Numbered from the stretch's first letter, positions 16,099-27,525 are shown. The stretch is DNA of 64,000 bases from Pseudomonas sp. BMS12 (GCF_001592875.1 NZ_LSOF01000009.1:28637-92636), one strand, 5' to 3'. Notes: generated by a model from the letters alone, not told the origin. Translations and numbers: made by a program.

Positions 16099-16120
16099 CA
16101 TATATTTGGGGTAAATCACC

Positions 16121-16933
16121 TTGGCCAAGATCCTCGTAGTCACTTCCGGCAAAGGCGGCGTGGGCAAAACCACCACCAGCGCTGCCATCGGTACCGGCCT
16201 GGCCCTGCGCGGCCACAAGACTGTGATCGTCGACTTCGACGTCGGCCTGCGTAACCTCGACCTGATCATGGGCTGCGAACGTCGTGTGGTTTACGACTTC
16301 GTCAACGTGATCAACGGCGAAGCAACCCTGACCCAGGCCCTGATCAAGGACAAACGCCTGGAAAACCTCTACGTCCTGGCCGCCAGCCAGACCCGCGACA
16401 AAGACGCCCTGACCAAGGAAGGCGTCGGCAAGGTCATCGACGAGCTGGCACAGAACTTCGAATACGTGATCTGCGACTCTCCGGCCGGCATCGAGACCGG
16501 TGCCCACCTGGCCATGTACTACGCCGACGAAGCCATCGTCGTGACCAACCCGGAAGTGTCTTCGGTACGCGACTCCGACCGCATGCTCGGCCTGCTGGCC
16601 AGCAAGTCGCGTCGCGCCGAACAAGGCCAGGAACCCATCAAGGAGCGTCTGCTGCTGACCCGCTACAACCCGGAGCGCGTCACCAAGGGTGAAATGCTCG
16701 GCGTGGAAGACGTCGAGGAAATCCTCGCCATCAACCTGCTCGGCGTGATTCCGGAATCCCAGGCGGTGCTCAAGGCCTCCAACCAAGGCGTGCCGGTCAT
16801 CCTCGACGATCAGAGCGACGCAGGCCAGGCCTATGGCGACGCCGTCGACCGTCTGCTGGGCAAGGAAGTGCCCCACCGCTTCCTCGACGTGCAAAAGAAG
16901 GGACTCATGCAACGCCTGTTTGGAGCGCGCTAA
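16121..16933 (+). CDS. minD: Septum site-determining ATPase MinD
   Basis: A 270-residue ParA/MinD ATPase. The deviant Walker A motif [10 protein letters not shown] is at residues 10-19, and the C-terminal amphipathic membrane-targeting helix ([12 protein letters not shown]) is intact. MinD recruits MinC to the membrane and oscillates with MinE. The start is TTG, giving [13 protein letters not shown]; no suitable ATG or GTG exists. A GGGGT sequence precedes it. The stop codon overlaps the minE start by one base (TAATG). Confidence 0.96.
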   Translation: MAKILVVTSGKGGVGKTTTSAAIGTGLALRGHKTVIVDFDVGLRNLDLIMGCERRVVYDFVNVINGEATLTQALIKDKRLENLYVLAASQTRDKDALTKEGVGKVIDELAQNFEYVICDSPAGIETGAHLAMYYADEAIVVTNPEVSSVRDSDRMLGLLASKSRRAEQGQEPIKERLLLTRYNPERVTKGEMLGVEDVEEILAINLLGVIPESQAVLKASNQGVPVILDDQSDAGQAYGDAVDRLLGKEVPHRFLDVQKKGLMQRLFGAR

Positions 16934-17187
16934 TGAATATTTTCGACTTCTTTCGCGAACGTAAAAAGGAAACCCCTGCTTCGATCGCGAAAGAGCGTCT
17001 GTCGATCATCGTCGCCCATGAGCGCGGCCAGCGCAGCCAGCCGGACTACCTGCCGGCCCTGCAGAAAGAGCTGGTCGAGGTGATTCGCAAGTACGTCAAC
17101 ATCGAGCAGGATCAGGTGCAGGTCGCGCTGGAAAACCAGGGCAGCTGCTCGATTCTGGAACTCAACATCACCCTGCCGGATCGTTGA
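16933..17187 (+). CDS. minE: Cell division topological specificity factor MinE
   Basis: An 84-residue protein with the usual two parts: an amphipathic N-terminus and MinD-activating segment ([22 protein letters not shown] region) and a C-terminal dimerisation domain with [18 protein letters not shown]. It stimulates MinD ATPase and drives pole-to-pole oscillation. Overlap with the minD stop indicates coupled translation. Confidence 0.96.
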   Translation: MNIFDFFRERKKETPASIAKERLSIIVAHERGQRSQPDYLPALQKELVEVIRKYVNIEQDQVQVALENQGSCSILELNITLPDR

Positions 17188-17203
17188 TTCGCTCGGGGTA
17201 AGC

Positions 17204-17225
17204 AACGGCGGCCATGGCCGCCGTT
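17204..17225 (+). terminator. Palindromic hairpin after minE
   Basis: A perfect 10-bp inverted repeat, AACGGCGGCC and GGCCGCCGTT, separated by AT, lies 17 bases past minE. The T run after it is poor, so it may be an imperfect terminator or mRNA-stabilising hairpin before the RluA-type gene. Confidence 0.5.
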
Positions 17226-17243
17226 GTCATTTGTGGAAACGCC

Positions 17244-17879
17244 ATGCCGCTGTCAAATGTGCAAATCATCCACCAGGACGCCGCCCTGCTGGTGATCAAC
17301 AAACCTACCCTGCTGCTCTCGGTGCCTGGCCGTGCCGAGGACAACCGCGACTGCCTGGTGACCCGTCTGCAGGAAAATGGCTACCCGGAAGCGCGCATCG
17401 TCCACCGCCTGGACTGGGAAACCAGCGGCATCATCGTCCTCGCTCGCGATGCCGACAGCCACCGCGAGCTGTCCCGCCAGTTCCACGACCGCGAAACCGA
17501 GAAGGCCTACACCGCCCTGTGCTGGGGCCAGCCCGAGCTGGACAGCGGCAGCATCGACCTGCCATTGCGCTACGACCCGCCAACCAAGCCACGCCATGTG
17601 GTCGACCACGAACTGGGCAAGCACGCTCTGACCTTCTGGCGTGTGCTGGAGCGTTGCGGCGACTACTGCCGAGTCGAACTCACGCCGATCACCGGTCGCT
17701 CGCACCAGTTGCGCGTGCACATGCTGTCCATCGGACATCCGTTGCTGGGTGACGGCCTGTACGCCCACGAACAGGCCCTGGCCGCCTGGCCGCGCCTATG
17801 CCTGCACGCCAGCATGCTCAGCCTGACCCACCCGCAGACTGGCGAGCGCCTGCGCTTCGAGAGCCCGGCGCCGTTCTAA
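17244..17879 (+). CDS. rluA: RluA-family pseudouridine synthase
   Basis: A 211-residue pseudouridine synthase without an S4 domain, as in RluA, which modifies 23S rRNA (U746) and some tRNAs (U32). The catalytic Asp is in RIVHRLDWETSG (Asp57), and the C-terminal motif RSHQLRVHMLSIGHPLLGD is the conserved RNA-binding/active-site block. ATG at 17244 is preferred to the one at 17214, which lies inside the palindrome. Position directly after minCDE agrees with the arrangement known for P. aeruginosa. The specific RluA assignment rests on length and position. Confidence 0.85.
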   Translation: MPLSNVQIIHQDAALLVINKPTLLLSVPGRAEDNRDCLVTRLQENGYPEARIVHRLDWETSGIIVLARDADSHRELSRQFHDRETEKAYTALCWGQPELDSGSIDLPLRYDPPTKPRHVVDHELGKHALTFWRVLERCGDYCRVELTPITGRSHQLRVHMLSIGHPLLGDGLYAHEQALAAWPRLCLHASMLSLTHPQTGERLRFESPAPF

Positions 17880-17901
17880 TCAGCCGTTGATCCAGAGAAA
17901 C

Positions 17902-17928
17902 AAAAAAGGAGCCCGCAGGCTCCTTTTT
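17902..17928. terminator. Bidirectional terminator between rluA and aapP
   Basis: GGAGCC/GGCTCC stem with a CGCA loop, flanked by an A run on the left and a T run on the right. It can stop transcription from both convergent genes. Confidence 0.85.
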
Positions 17929-17942
17929 CACTACACCCGGCC

Positions 17943-18704
<762 letters not shown>

Positions 18705-18713
18705 GAGTCACTC

Positions 18714-19811
18714 CTAACGCTTGTGGCCGGTGTCCAGCTTGCGCTCCAGGCGCATGGAATAGCGGGACATGCCGAAACAGAAGATCCAGAACACCAGAGC
18801 AGCGAACACATAGCCCTCGGTGGCCATGCCCAGCCAGGCCGGATCCGTGGTGGCTTGCTTGATGCTGTTGAGCAGATCGAACAGGCCGATGATGATCACC
18901 AGGCTGGTGTCCTTGAACAGGGCGATGAAGGTGTTGACGATCCCGGGGATGACCAGCTTCATGGCCTGCGGCAGGACCACGAGGCCCATCATTCGCCAGT
19001 AGCCAAGCCCCATCGCAGCGGCCGCTTCGTACTGCCCCTTGGGAATCGCCTGCAGACCGCCCCGTACCACTTCGGCGATATAGGCGGACTGGAACAGGAT
19101 CACCCCGATCAAGGCGCGCAGCAGCTTGTCGAAGGACAACCCTTCCGGCAGGAACAGCGGCAGCATCACCGAGGACATGAACAGCACGGTGATCAGTGGC
19201 ACACCACGCCAGAACTCGATGAAGGTCACACAGATGACGCGGATCGCCGGCATGTCGGAGCGCCGCCCCAGTGCCAGCAGGATACCCAGCGGCAAGGCCC
19301 CGGCAATGCCGACAGCGGCGATCACCAGAGTCAGCATCAGACCACCCCAGCGGCTGGTCGACACTTCTTGCAGGCCGAGGGTGCCACCGTGCAGCAGCCA
19401 GAAGGCCAGCAGCGGATAGATCACCAGGAACGCCAGACCGTAGACGGCCTTGCGCGGCATCATCGGCACGAACAGCGGGGAGGCGCCGATAATCGCCAAC
19501 CACACCGTCAGGTCGACCCGCCAGCGCAGTGCCTCCGGGTAGAAGCCATAGATGAACTGGCTGAAGCGCTGTTTGATGAACACCCAGCAGGCGCCGTCGC
19601 TGGTGCAGTCGGCACGGGTGGTGCCGTGCCAGTCGGCCTGGAAGATGGCCCACTGCAGCAGCGGCGGCACGATCAGCCAGACCAGATAGGCGGCGAACAG
19701 GGTCAGCAGCGTATTGAACCAGTTGGAGAACAGGTTGGCTCGCAGCCAGCCGAGCACACCGACGCTCAAGGCTGGCGGCGGTAGATCGGGTCGGAATTGA
19801 TGTACTTGCAT
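18714..19811 (-). CDS. aapM: General L-amino acid ABC transporter permease AapM
   Basis: A 365-residue permease. The long N-terminal part before the transport domain, with an insertion containing Cys (ADCTSDGACW), is typical of AapM and separates it from short GltK-type permeases. The C-terminal inner-membrane component domain includes VTFIEFWRGVPLITVLF and the EAA loop (QYEAAAAMGLGYWRMMGLVVLPQA) that contacts the ATPase. It forms the membrane channel with AapQ. Ten bases separate it from aapQ. Confidence 0.92.
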   Translation of the reverse strand: MQVHQFRPDLPPPALSVGVLGWLRANLFSNWFNTLLTLFAAYLVWLIVPPLLQWAIFQADWHGTTRADCTSDGACWVFIKQRFSQFIYGFYPEALRWRVDLTVWLAIIGASPLFVPMMPRKAVYGLAFLVIYPLLAFWLLHGGTLGLQEVSTSRWGGLMLTLVIAAVGIAGALPLGILLALGRRSDMPAIRVICVTFIEFWRGVPLITVLFMSSVMLPLFLPEGLSFDKLLRALIGVILFQSAYIAEVVRGGLQAIPKGQYEAAAAMGLGYWRMMGLVVLPQAMKLVIPGIVNTFIALFKDTSLVIIIGLFDLLNSIKQATTDPAWLGMATEGYVFAALVFWIFCFGMSRYSMRLERKLDTGHKR

Positions 19812-19821
19812 GCGCCTCTCC

Positions 19822-21006
19822 TTACCGCTCGATCAGCGCGATGCGCTTGTTGTACCAGTTCATCAACATAGAAATGCTGATGCTGATGGCCAGGTACACA
19901 CTCATGGTGATGGCGATGGTCTCGATGGCCTGGCCGGTCTGGTTGAGGGTGGTGCCGGCAAACAGCGAAACCATGTCCGGATAACCGATACCGGCGGCCA
20001 GCGAGGAGTTCTTTGCCAGGTTCAGGTACTGGCTGGTCAAAGGCGGAATGATCACCCGCAGGGCCTGGGGAATGATCACCAGACGCAGGGTCTTGCCGGC
20101 AGGCAGGCCGAGCGAGCGCGCCGCCTCGGTCTGGCCATGGCTGACCGCCTGGATGCCAGAGCGCACGTTCTCGGCGATGAAGGCTGCGGTGTAGATGGTC
20201 AGTGCCAGGGTCAGCGCCATCAGCTCGGGGATCATCACCCAGCCGCCACGGAAGTTGAAACCCTTGAGCTCCGGCATGTCCCAGGTGAAGGGCTGGCCGA
20301 ACAGCAGAATCGCCAAGGCTGGCAGGGCAACGATCAGGATCAGGCTGCTGATCAGCGTGGGGAAGGTACGCCCGGTGGCCTCGAAGCGGTGGCTGGCCCA
20401 GCGGGCCAGGTAGAAGATGGCCGCCAGGGCCACAACCACGGCAATCAGGAAGGGCCAGAAGCCCTCGGCCATGGTCGGCGACGGCATGTTCAGGCCGCGA
20501 TTACTGAGGAAGAAGACATCCCCCAGGCTCATGCTCTGCCGCGGGCCAGGCAGCGGCAGGAACACCGCGAAGTACCAGAAGAATATCTGCAGCAGCGGCG
20601 GGATGTTACGGAAGGTCTCGATGTAGACGGTGGCCAGCTTGCTGACCAGCCAGTTGGGAGATAGCCGGGCAACGCCGAGGATAAAGCCGAGAATGGTGGC
20701 CAAGAAGATGCCGATGACCGAGACCAACAGGGTGTTGAGCAACCCGATGACGAAGACGCGCCCGTAGGTATCGCTCTCCTTGTAGTCGATCAGATGCTGG
20801 GAAATACCGAAGCCGGCGCTGTTGTCGAGAAAACCGAAGCCCGACAGGATGCCGCGCTGCGCCAGGTTGTGCTGAGTGTTGTGGAACAGGTACCAGCCGA
20901 GCGCCACGACGGCGATGACGGCGAGGATCTGGAAAGCCCAAGCGCGCACCTGCGGATCGGTCCAGACCGAGCCTCGTGGGCGCGAAGTATTCGCGGGAGT
21001 TTGCAT
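19822..21006 (-). CDS. aapQ: General L-amino acid ABC transporter permease AapQ
   Basis: A 394-residue permease starting MQTPANTSRP. It has an N-terminal helix, a large periplasmic loop (SGFGFLDNSAGFGI and after) and a permease domain with IETFRNIPPLLQIFFWYF and the EAA loop (HGQTEAARSLGLPAGKTLRLVIIPQA). With AapM it forms the membrane pore of a broad L-amino acid importer. ATG at 21006 is preferred over one four codons upstream because GAGGG lies at good spacing. A 96-base gap with two hairpins separates it from aapJ. Confidence 0.92.
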   Translation of the reverse strand: MQTPANTSRPRGSVWTDPQVRAWAFQILAVIAVVALGWYLFHNTQHNLAQRGILSGFGFLDNSAGFGISQHLIDYKESDTYGRVFVIGLLNTLLVSVIGIFLATILGFILGVARLSPNWLVSKLATVYIETFRNIPPLLQIFFWYFAVFLPLPGPRQSMSLGDVFFLSNRGLNMPSPTMAEGFWPFLIAVVVALAAIFYLARWASHRFEATGRTFPTLISSLILIVALPALAILLFGQPFTWDMPELKGFNFRGGWVMIPELMALTLALTIYTAAFIAENVRSGIQAVSHGQTEAARSLGLPAGKTLRLVIIPQALRVIIPPLTSQYLNLAKNSSLAAGIGYPDMVSLFAGTTLNQTGQAIETIAITMSVYLAISISISMLMNWYNKRIALIER

Positions 21007-21023
21007 AACGGCCCTCATGGAAG

Positions 21024-21051
21024 CCCCGCGTCCCTTGTGGGCGACGCGGGG
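21024..21051 (-). promoter_or_regulatory. Intercistronic stem-loop before aapQ
   Basis: Nine-bp perfect stem CCCCGCGTC/GACGCGGGG with a ten-base loop and no T run. Placed between the binding-protein gene and the permease gene, it may stabilise the 3' end of the aapJ message or partly terminate transcription. Confidence 0.5.
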
Positions 21052-21069
21052 TTCATGGAATCAGGAACA

Positions 21070-21094
21070 CCATCGCCCCGTAACGGAGCGATGG
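21070..21094 (-). promoter_or_regulatory. Stem-loop directly after aapJ
   Basis: CCATCGC pairs with GCGATGG, and the inner CCG/CGG can extend the stem. It starts eight bases past the aapJ stop on the minus strand. Together with the hairpin at 21024-21051 it fits a differential-expression structure, common in operons that need excess binding protein. Confidence 0.5.
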
Positions 21095-21102
21095 TCAGGA
21101 GG

Positions 21103-22131
21103 TCAACGCACCGGCGGCGCGTATTGCAGACCACCCTTGTTCCACAGGGCATTGAGACCACGCTCGATCTTCAGCTCGCTGCCGGCACCGACGTTGCGAT
21201 CGAAGATTTCTGCGTAGTTACCGACTTGTTTGACGATCTTGACCGCCCAGTCCTTCGGCAGCTTCAGATCCTTGCCGTAGTCGCCTTCGGCGCCCAGCAG
21301 ACGAGCCACGTCCGGGTTCTTGGTGGATTTGGCCATCTCTTCGACATTGGCCGAAGTGATACCCAGTTCCTCGGCGTTGAGCATGGCGAACAGGCTCCAG
21401 CGCACGATGTCGAACCACTCTTCGTCACCCTGGCGTACGGATGGGCCGAGCGGCTCCTTGGAGATCACTTCTGGCAGTACGACGTAGTCGTTCGGCGCGG
21501 CCAGCTTGATGCGCTGGGCATACAGCTGAGACTGGTCGGAGGTCAGCACGTCGCAACGCCCGGACTCCAGCGACTTGGCGCTCTCGTCGGAGGTGTCATA
21601 AGTGATGGGGGTGTATTTCAGACCGTTGGCGCGGAAGTAGTCGGCCAGGTTCAGCTCGGTGGTGGTACCGGCCTGGATGCACACGGTGGCGCCGTCCAGT
21701 TCCTTGGCGCTGGAAACGCCGAGCTTCTTGTTCACCAGGAAGCCTTGACCGTCGTAGTAGGTCACGCCGGTGAAGTTCAGGCCCATGGCCGCGTCACGCG
21801 AGCTGGTCCAGGTGGTGTTGCGCGACAGCATGTCGACTTCGCCGGATTGCAGCGCAGTGAAGCGCTCCTTGGCAGTCAGCGGGCTGTATTTCACCTTGGA
21901 GGCATCACCGAACACGGCGGCAGCCACGGCGCGGCAGACATCCACGTCGATCCCCATGTAGTTGCCCTTGGCATCGGCGTAGGAGAAGCCAGGCAAACCA
22001 TCACTGATACCGCACTGCACGAAGCCTTTCTTCTGCACCGCATCCAGGGTCGCACCGGCCTGAGCGAAACCGCTCACACCCAGCACTGCGGCCGTGGTCA
22101 ATACCGCCAGGGTGGATTTCACCATCTTCAT
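21103..22131 (-). CDS. aapJ: General L-amino acid ABC transporter substrate-binding protein
   Basis: A 342-residue periplasmic binding protein with a signal peptide (residues 1-24, ending FAQA). The mature part has the SBP family 3 features: QCGISDGLPGFSYADAKGNYMGIDVDVCRA and DMLSRNTTWTSSRD. AapJ proteins are longer than GlnH-type ones, as here. It captures a wide range of L-amino acids for AapQMP. ATG at 22131 has a strong GGAGG; an upstream ATG four codons earlier is less well placed. First gene of the operon. Confidence 0.93.
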   Translation of the reverse strand: MKMVKSTLAVLTTAAVLGVSGFAQAGATLDAVQKKGFVQCGISDGLPGFSYADAKGNYMGIDVDVCRAVAAAVFGDASKVKYSPLTAKERFTALQSGEVDMLSRNTTWTSSRDAAMGLNFTGVTYYDGQGFLVNKKLGVSSAKELDGATVCIQAGTTTELNLADYFRANGLKYTPITYDTSDESAKSLESGRCDVLTSDQSQLYAQRIKLAAPNDYVVLPEVISKEPLGPSVRQGDEEWFDIVRWSLFAMLNAEELGITSANVEEMAKSTKNPDVARLLGAEGDYGKDLKLPKDWAVKIVKQVGNYAEIFDRNVGAGSELKIERGLNALWNKGGLQYAPPVR

Positions 22132-23192
<1,061 letters not shown>

Positions 23193-23412
23193 TTAGCCCC
23201 ACAAGCCGCTAAATAGAGGGGCTGGCGTCAAGGAGACGGCGGCCACTTCTATTCGAGTCGAGTGATCCGACCACTGGTCGGGCAGACCAGGCCCGAGGAT
23301 TGCTTCTGCAATGTAGCCAGGCATAAGGTCGGTAGAGGTGTTCGCCCCACGACAGGGAGTGTTCCGCGATGCCAGCCATTCCAGATCGTTCACCAACGTA
23401 TTCCCCCATACG

Positions 23413-24351
23413 ATGAAGAACGCTCAGACACCGCAGGATCTACAACAGATCCGCCATCTGCGACTGTTCCAGAACGTCGCCGCCAACAGCCTTCAACTCC
23501 TGTTGCAGGAATTCCGTGCCTGTGAGCTGGAGTCCGGCGAAATCCTGCTCTCCCCTTTCAATCGCAACCAGCATCTCTATCTGCTGCTCGAAGGCGAGCT
23601 GAAGGTCTACCTCGGCTCCCTCGACAACCAGCCGGTCAGCACCCTGCAACCGGGCGACTGCGCCGGCGAAATCAGCTTCATCGACAACGAACGCCCCTCC
23701 GCCTACGTGGTGGCGACCCAGCCGTCGCAGGTGCTGCGCCTGCATCGCGAGTCACTGGTCAAACTGTTTCAGCAATCCCCGGAAATGATGCAGAACCTGC
23801 TGGAACTGCTCTGCGACCGGGTACGCCAGGGCAACCGGATCATCCTCGACAGCGAACAGAATGCCAATGTCGACACCCTCACCGGTTGCTTCAATCGGCG
23901 CTGGCTGGAACACGTCTACGAGCGCGAGAGCACCCGCTGCGCCTTCAATCAGCAGCCGCTGGGCATGCTCATGCTGGACGTCGATCACTTCAAGGCCTAC
24001 AACGACCAGCACGGGCATCTGGCCGGCGACTATGCGCTGTGTCTGGTGGCACATACGTTGCGCAAGCAGCTGCGCCCCAAAGACAGCCTGGTGCGCTTCG
24101 GTGGCGAGGAGTTCGTCATCCTGCTGCCAGAGATCGACAACGACGAGGCACGCCATATCGGCGAACGCCTGCGTAGCAGCCTGGAACAGGTCAGCAGCTT
24201 CTACTCGCCGATGGGCATCCTGCCGGGTGTCACCGTCTCCATCGGCCTGGCCCAGATGCAGACCAAGGACAGCCTGGAAAGCCTGATCGCCAGGGCCGAC
24301 GCCGCGCTGTACAAGGCCAAGCAGCAAGGGCGCAACCGCCTGTTCGGCTGA
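23413..24351 (+). CDS. Cyclic-nucleotide-binding-domain diguanylate cyclase
   Basis: A 312-residue protein. Residues about 15-130 are a CRP-like cyclic nucleotide-binding domain (LLLEGELKVYLGSL, and PGDCAGEISFIDNERPSAYV as the phosphate-binding cassette-like region). Residues about 152-312 are a GGDEF domain with an intact GGEEF site (230-234) and an RPKD inhibitory I-site five residues before it, so it should make cyclic di-GMP with product inhibition. It has no membrane segment. The upstream in-frame start at 23338 would lengthen the protein by 25 residues without adding to a domain. Which ligand, if any, the sensor domain binds is unknown. Confidence 0.9.
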   Translation: MKNAQTPQDLQQIRHLRLFQNVAANSLQLLLQEFRACELESGEILLSPFNRNQHLYLLLEGELKVYLGSLDNQPVSTLQPGDCAGEISFIDNERPSAYVVATQPSQVLRLHRESLVKLFQQSPEMMQNLLELLCDRVRQGNRIILDSEQNANVDTLTGCFNRRWLEHVYERESTRCAFNQQPLGMLMLDVDHFKAYNDQHGHLAGDYALCLVAHTLRKQLRPKDSLVRFGGEEFVILLPEIDNDEARHIGERLRSSLEQVSSFYSPMGILPGVTVSIGLAQMQTKDSLESLIARADAALYKAKQQGRNRLFG

Positions 24352-24422
24352 ACCGCCATATCGCCAGCCGCTACCTCGACTTGCTAGAGTCGCCCGCATA
24401 ACAACAAAGAACGGACGCCCTC

Positions 24423-25580
24423 ATGCGCAAGCTGTTGCTCGCCCTGCTGCTCATCCTCATTGTCGCCGCAGTCTTCTTCGGCCTCCCCACCCTGGTGGAT
24501 CGCCAGATGAACAGCGTCGCCCATGCACCACCCTACCGGGCTAGCGACGCCGCCGAGACGCTGCACCAGAGCCTGTTCGTCGCCGACCTGCACGACGATG
24601 CCCTGCTCTGGCAACGTGACCTGCTGCAGCGCCACGACTATGGCCACTCCGACCTGCCGCGCCTGCTCGAAGGCCATGTTGGCCTGCAGGTGTTCTCCAC
24701 CGTAACCAAGACCCCGCGCGGCCTCAACTACGAGAGCAATGGCGCCGACACGGACAACATCACCCTGCTGGCCATGGCCCAGCGCTGGCCGCGTGCGACC
24801 TGGAGCAGCCTGCTCGAACGCGCCCTCTACCAGGCCGGAAAACTCCAGCATGCAGTCGCCAACAGCGATGGCCGGCTGGTGCTGGTGCGCAGCCGTGGTG
24901 AATTGCAGAAGTTCCTCGACACCTGGCAGCGCGACCCGCAGCGAGTCGCCGCACTGCTCGCCACCGAAGGCCTGCACCCCATCGAAGGCAAGCTGGAGAA
25001 TATCGACCGCCTGTACGACGCCGGCTTTCGCATTGCCGGCCTCACCCACTTCTTCGACAACGAGGTCGGAGGCTCCGCCCACGGTCTGGCCAAAGGTGGG
25101 CTGACTCCGCTGGGCCGCCAGGTCATCGCTCGCCTGGAAGAGAAGCACATGCTGGTCGACCTGGCTCACGCCTCCAAGGCGCTGATCGACGATGTATTGG
25201 CTATCGCCAAGCGCCCGTTGCTGGTCTCCCACACCGGCGTCGCTGGCACCTGCCCCGGCCCGCGCAACCTTACCGACGAGCACCTCAAGCGCATCGCCGC
25301 GACTGGCGGCGTGATCGGCATCGGCTACTGGGACGCCGCCGTCTGCGAAACCTCAGTAGGCGCCATCGTCCGCGCCATTCGCTACACGGTGGATAAGGTC
25401 GGCGTCGAGCACGTGGCCCTGGGGTCGGACTTCGACGGCACCGTGCACACCCCCTTCGACACCAGCGGCTTGGCCCAGCTCACCGAAGGGCTGCAACGCG
25501 CCGGCTTCAGCCCGGCGGAAATCGCCGCGATCATGGGTGGCAACGTGCGCCGCCTGCTCTTGGCCAGCCTGCCCGAGTAA
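24423..25580 (+). CDS. Membrane dipeptidase (peptidase family M19)
   Basis: A 385-residue protein with an N-terminal signal-anchor ([20 protein letters not shown]). The M19 zinc site begins with VADLHDD, followed by the bridging Glu in ATEGLHP and His residues in DLAHAS and LLVSHTGV; the C-terminal GSDFDGT and MGGNVRRLL are also family signatures. It probably hydrolyses dipeptides or D-/L-Xaa dipeptides in the periplasm. Start codon is preceded by a modest purine-rich stretch. A terminator lies 11 bases after the stop. Confidence 0.9.
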   Translation: MRKLLLALLLILIVAAVFFGLPTLVDRQMNSVAHAPPYRASDAAETLHQSLFVADLHDDALLWQRDLLQRHDYGHSDLPRLLEGHVGLQVFSTVTKTPRGLNYESNGADTDNITLLAMAQRWPRATWSSLLERALYQAGKLQHAVANSDGRLVLVRSRGELQKFLDTWQRDPQRVAALLATEGLHPIEGKLENIDRLYDAGFRIAGLTHFFDNEVGGSAHGLAKGGLTPLGRQVIARLEEKHMLVDLAHASKALIDDVLAIAKRPLLVSHTGVAGTCPGPRNLTDEHLKRIAATGGVIGIGYWDAAVCETSVGAIVRAIRYTVDKVGVEHVALGSDFDGTVHTPFDTSGLAQLTEGLQRAGFSPAEIAAIMGGNVRRLLLASLPE

Positions 25581-25590
25581 GCGCCGTGTC

Positions 25591-25628
25591 AAGCCCCCGG
25601 GCACTTCGCCACGGGGGCTTCTTGCTTT
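25591..25628 (+). terminator. Terminator after the dipeptidase gene
   Basis: AAGCCCCC (25591-25598) pairs with GGGGGCTT (25613-25620), followed by CTTGCTTT. Its location rules out the long upstream start for the helicase gene. Confidence 0.75.
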
Positions 25629-25669
25629 ACACTGGCGACCGTTCATTCCTTGACCAATACGAGACGGCC

Positions 25670-27082
25670 GTGCTCAAAGCACTCAAGAAAATATTCAGCA
25701 AGGGCGAAGCCGAACAGCCCGCCAGCAGCAGCCCCGCCAGCGCCAGACCTAGCGCCACCCGCGAATCCAAGGCCAAAGCGGCCAAGCCCGACGCTCAAGT
25801 GGCAACCGAGGCGAAGAAGCCGCGCGCCGACAAACCACGTCGCGAACGCCCGGCCAAGCCGGTGGACACCTGGAAACTGGAAGACTTCGTGGTCGAGCCG
25901 CAGGAAGGCAAGACCCGCTTCCACGACTTCCGCCTGGCGCCAGAGCTGATGCATGCCATCCACGATCTGGGCTTCCCCTACTGCACCCCCATCCAGGCAC
26001 AGGTCCTCGGCCATACACTCAAGGGCAAGGACGCCATCGGCCGCGCCCAGACCGGTACCGGCAAGACTGCCGCCTTCCTGATCTCGACCATCACCCAGTT
26101 GCTGCAGACCCAGGTGCCGAAAGAGCGCTACATGGGCGAGCCACGGGCGCTGATCATCGCGCCGACCCGCGAACTGGTGGTGCAGATCGCCAAGGATGCC
26201 CAGGATCTCACCAAGTACACCGGCCTGAACGTCATGCAGTTCGTCGGCGGTATGGACTTCGACAAGCAGCTCAAGCAGCTGGAGTCGCGCTACTGCGACA
26301 TCCTCGTGGCCACCCCGGGTCGCCTGCTGGACTTCAACCAGCGCGGCGAAGTGCACCTGGACATGGTCGAAGTAATGGTGCTGGACGAAGCCGACCGCAT
26401 GCTCGACATGGGCTTCATCCCCCAGGTACGCCAGATCATCCGCCAGACCCCGATGAAGGGCGACCGCCAGACCCTGCTGTTCTCAGCCACGTTCACCGAG
26501 GACGTGATGAACCTCGCGCGGCAATGGACAGTCAACCCGGCCATCGTCGAGATCGAACCGGAGAACGTCGCCAGCGACACCGTCGAGCAGCACGTCTACG
26601 CCGTATCCAGCAAGGACAAGTACAAGCTGCTGTACAACCTGGTAACGCAGAACGACTGGCAGCGGGTGATGGTCTTCGCCAACCGTCGCGACGAAGTGCG
26701 TCGCATCGAGGAGAAGCTGATCCGTGACGGCGTCAGCGCCGCGCAGATGTCCGGCGACGTGCCGCAGCACAAGCGGATCAAGACCCTGGAAGGCTTCCGT
26801 GAAGGCAAAATCCGCGTCATGGTCGCCACCGACGTGGCCGGCCGCGGCATCCACGTCGACGGCATCAGCCACGTGATCAACTTCACCCTGCCGGATGTGC
26901 CGGACGACTACGTACACCGCATCGGTCGCACCGGCCGCGCCGGCGCCAGCGGCACCTCGATCAGCTTCGCCGGCGAGGACGACGCCTACGCCCTGCCACC
27001 GATCGAAGCGCTGCTGGGGCGAAAAATCACCTGCGAAATGCCGCCGGAAGAGCTGCTCAAACCGGTGCCACGCAAGCACTGA
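25670..27082 (+). CDS. rhlB: DEAD-box ATP-dependent RNA helicase RhlB
   Basis: A 470-residue RNA helicase. The first 80 residues are a basic, Ala/Lys-rich extension. Core motifs are intact: Q motif near [10 protein letters not shown], Walker [13 protein letters not shown] in [15 protein letters not shown] in FSATF, and [10 protein letters not shown]. It unwinds structured RNA and in gamma-proteobacteria RhlB assists RNase E degradosomes. GTG at 25670 ([12 protein letters not shown]) is chosen because the longer frame from 25586 runs through the preceding terminator. Followed by a good terminator. Confidence 0.88.
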   Translation: MLKALKKIFSKGEAEQPASSSPASARPSATRESKAKAAKPDAQVATEAKKPRADKPRRERPAKPVDTWKLEDFVVEPQEGKTRFHDFRLAPELMHAIHDLGFPYCTPIQAQVLGHTLKGKDAIGRAQTGTGKTAAFLISTITQLLQTQVPKERYMGEPRALIIAPTRELVVQIAKDAQDLTKYTGLNVMQFVGGMDFDKQLKQLESRYCDILVATPGRLLDFNQRGEVHLDMVEVMVLDEADRMLDMGFIPQVRQIIRQTPMKGDRQTLLFSATFTEDVMNLARQWTVNPAIVEIEPENVASDTVEQHVYAVSSKDKYKLLYNLVTQNDWQRVMVFANRRDEVRRIEEKLIRDGVSAAQMSGDVPQHKRIKTLEGFREGKIRVMVATDVAGRGIHVDGISHVINFTLPDVPDDYVHRIGRTGRAGASGTSISFAGEDDAYALPPIEALLGRKITCEMPPEELLKPVPRKH

Positions 27083-27096
27083 GCCATACCGCAATG

Positions 27097-27122
27097 AAAA
27101 GCCCGCCTAGTGCGGGCTTTCT
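27097..27122. terminator. Bidirectional terminator after rhlB
   Basis: AAAAGCCCGC/GCGGGCTTT stem with a CTAGT loop; A run left and T run right. It separates rhlB from the convergent RHH gene. Confidence 0.85.
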
Positions 27123-27134
27123 ATAGATGTGCGC

Positions 27135-27437
27135 CTAGCGCGCCTGGACCAGGCTGAGCACCTCGGCGCTACGCTGCGACCTTTGCTCCAGGTAGCGGGT
27201 GCAGCTGACCCGCAGGAACGAAGCGAAGTTGACCACCTCACCGCGGTACTCCATGACCTCGTCATAGAGCTTGCTGATCAGTTGGTTGGTGGTCATGCCG
27301 TCGACCTCGGCGATTTCGCGCAGGATGTCCCAGAACTGGTTCTCCAGGCGCAGGGTGGTGACCACACCGCGAATGCGCAGGGAGCGCGAGCGCGATTCGT
27401 AGAGGATCGGATCGGCCTTCACATACAGCTCACACAT
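27135..27437 (-). CDS. Ribbon-helix-helix domain protein
   Basis: A 100-residue protein. Residues 10-75 look like the RHH_4-type fold: the strand RSRSLRIRGVVTTLRLENQFW precedes two helices (ILREIAEVDGMTTNQLISKLYDEV). Members are predicted DNA-binding proteins, often dimeric, with unknown targets. It follows the PfpI-like gene by 88 bases, on the same strand. A GGAGAG-type ribosome-binding site precedes the ATG. Confidence 0.8.
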   Translation of the reverse strand: MCELYVKADPILYESRSRSLRIRGVVTTLRLENQFWDILREIAEVDGMTTNQLISKLYDEVMEYRGEVVNFASFLRVSCTRYLEQRSQRSAEVLSLVQAR

Positions 27438-27525
27438 CGCTCACTCTCCAGTCTGTGTTGTGTCGCGGCCAGGCCATGACGAGAGGCGGCAACGCCCCTC
27501 TCGCCCTGCCCTGCTGCCTTGCCAG

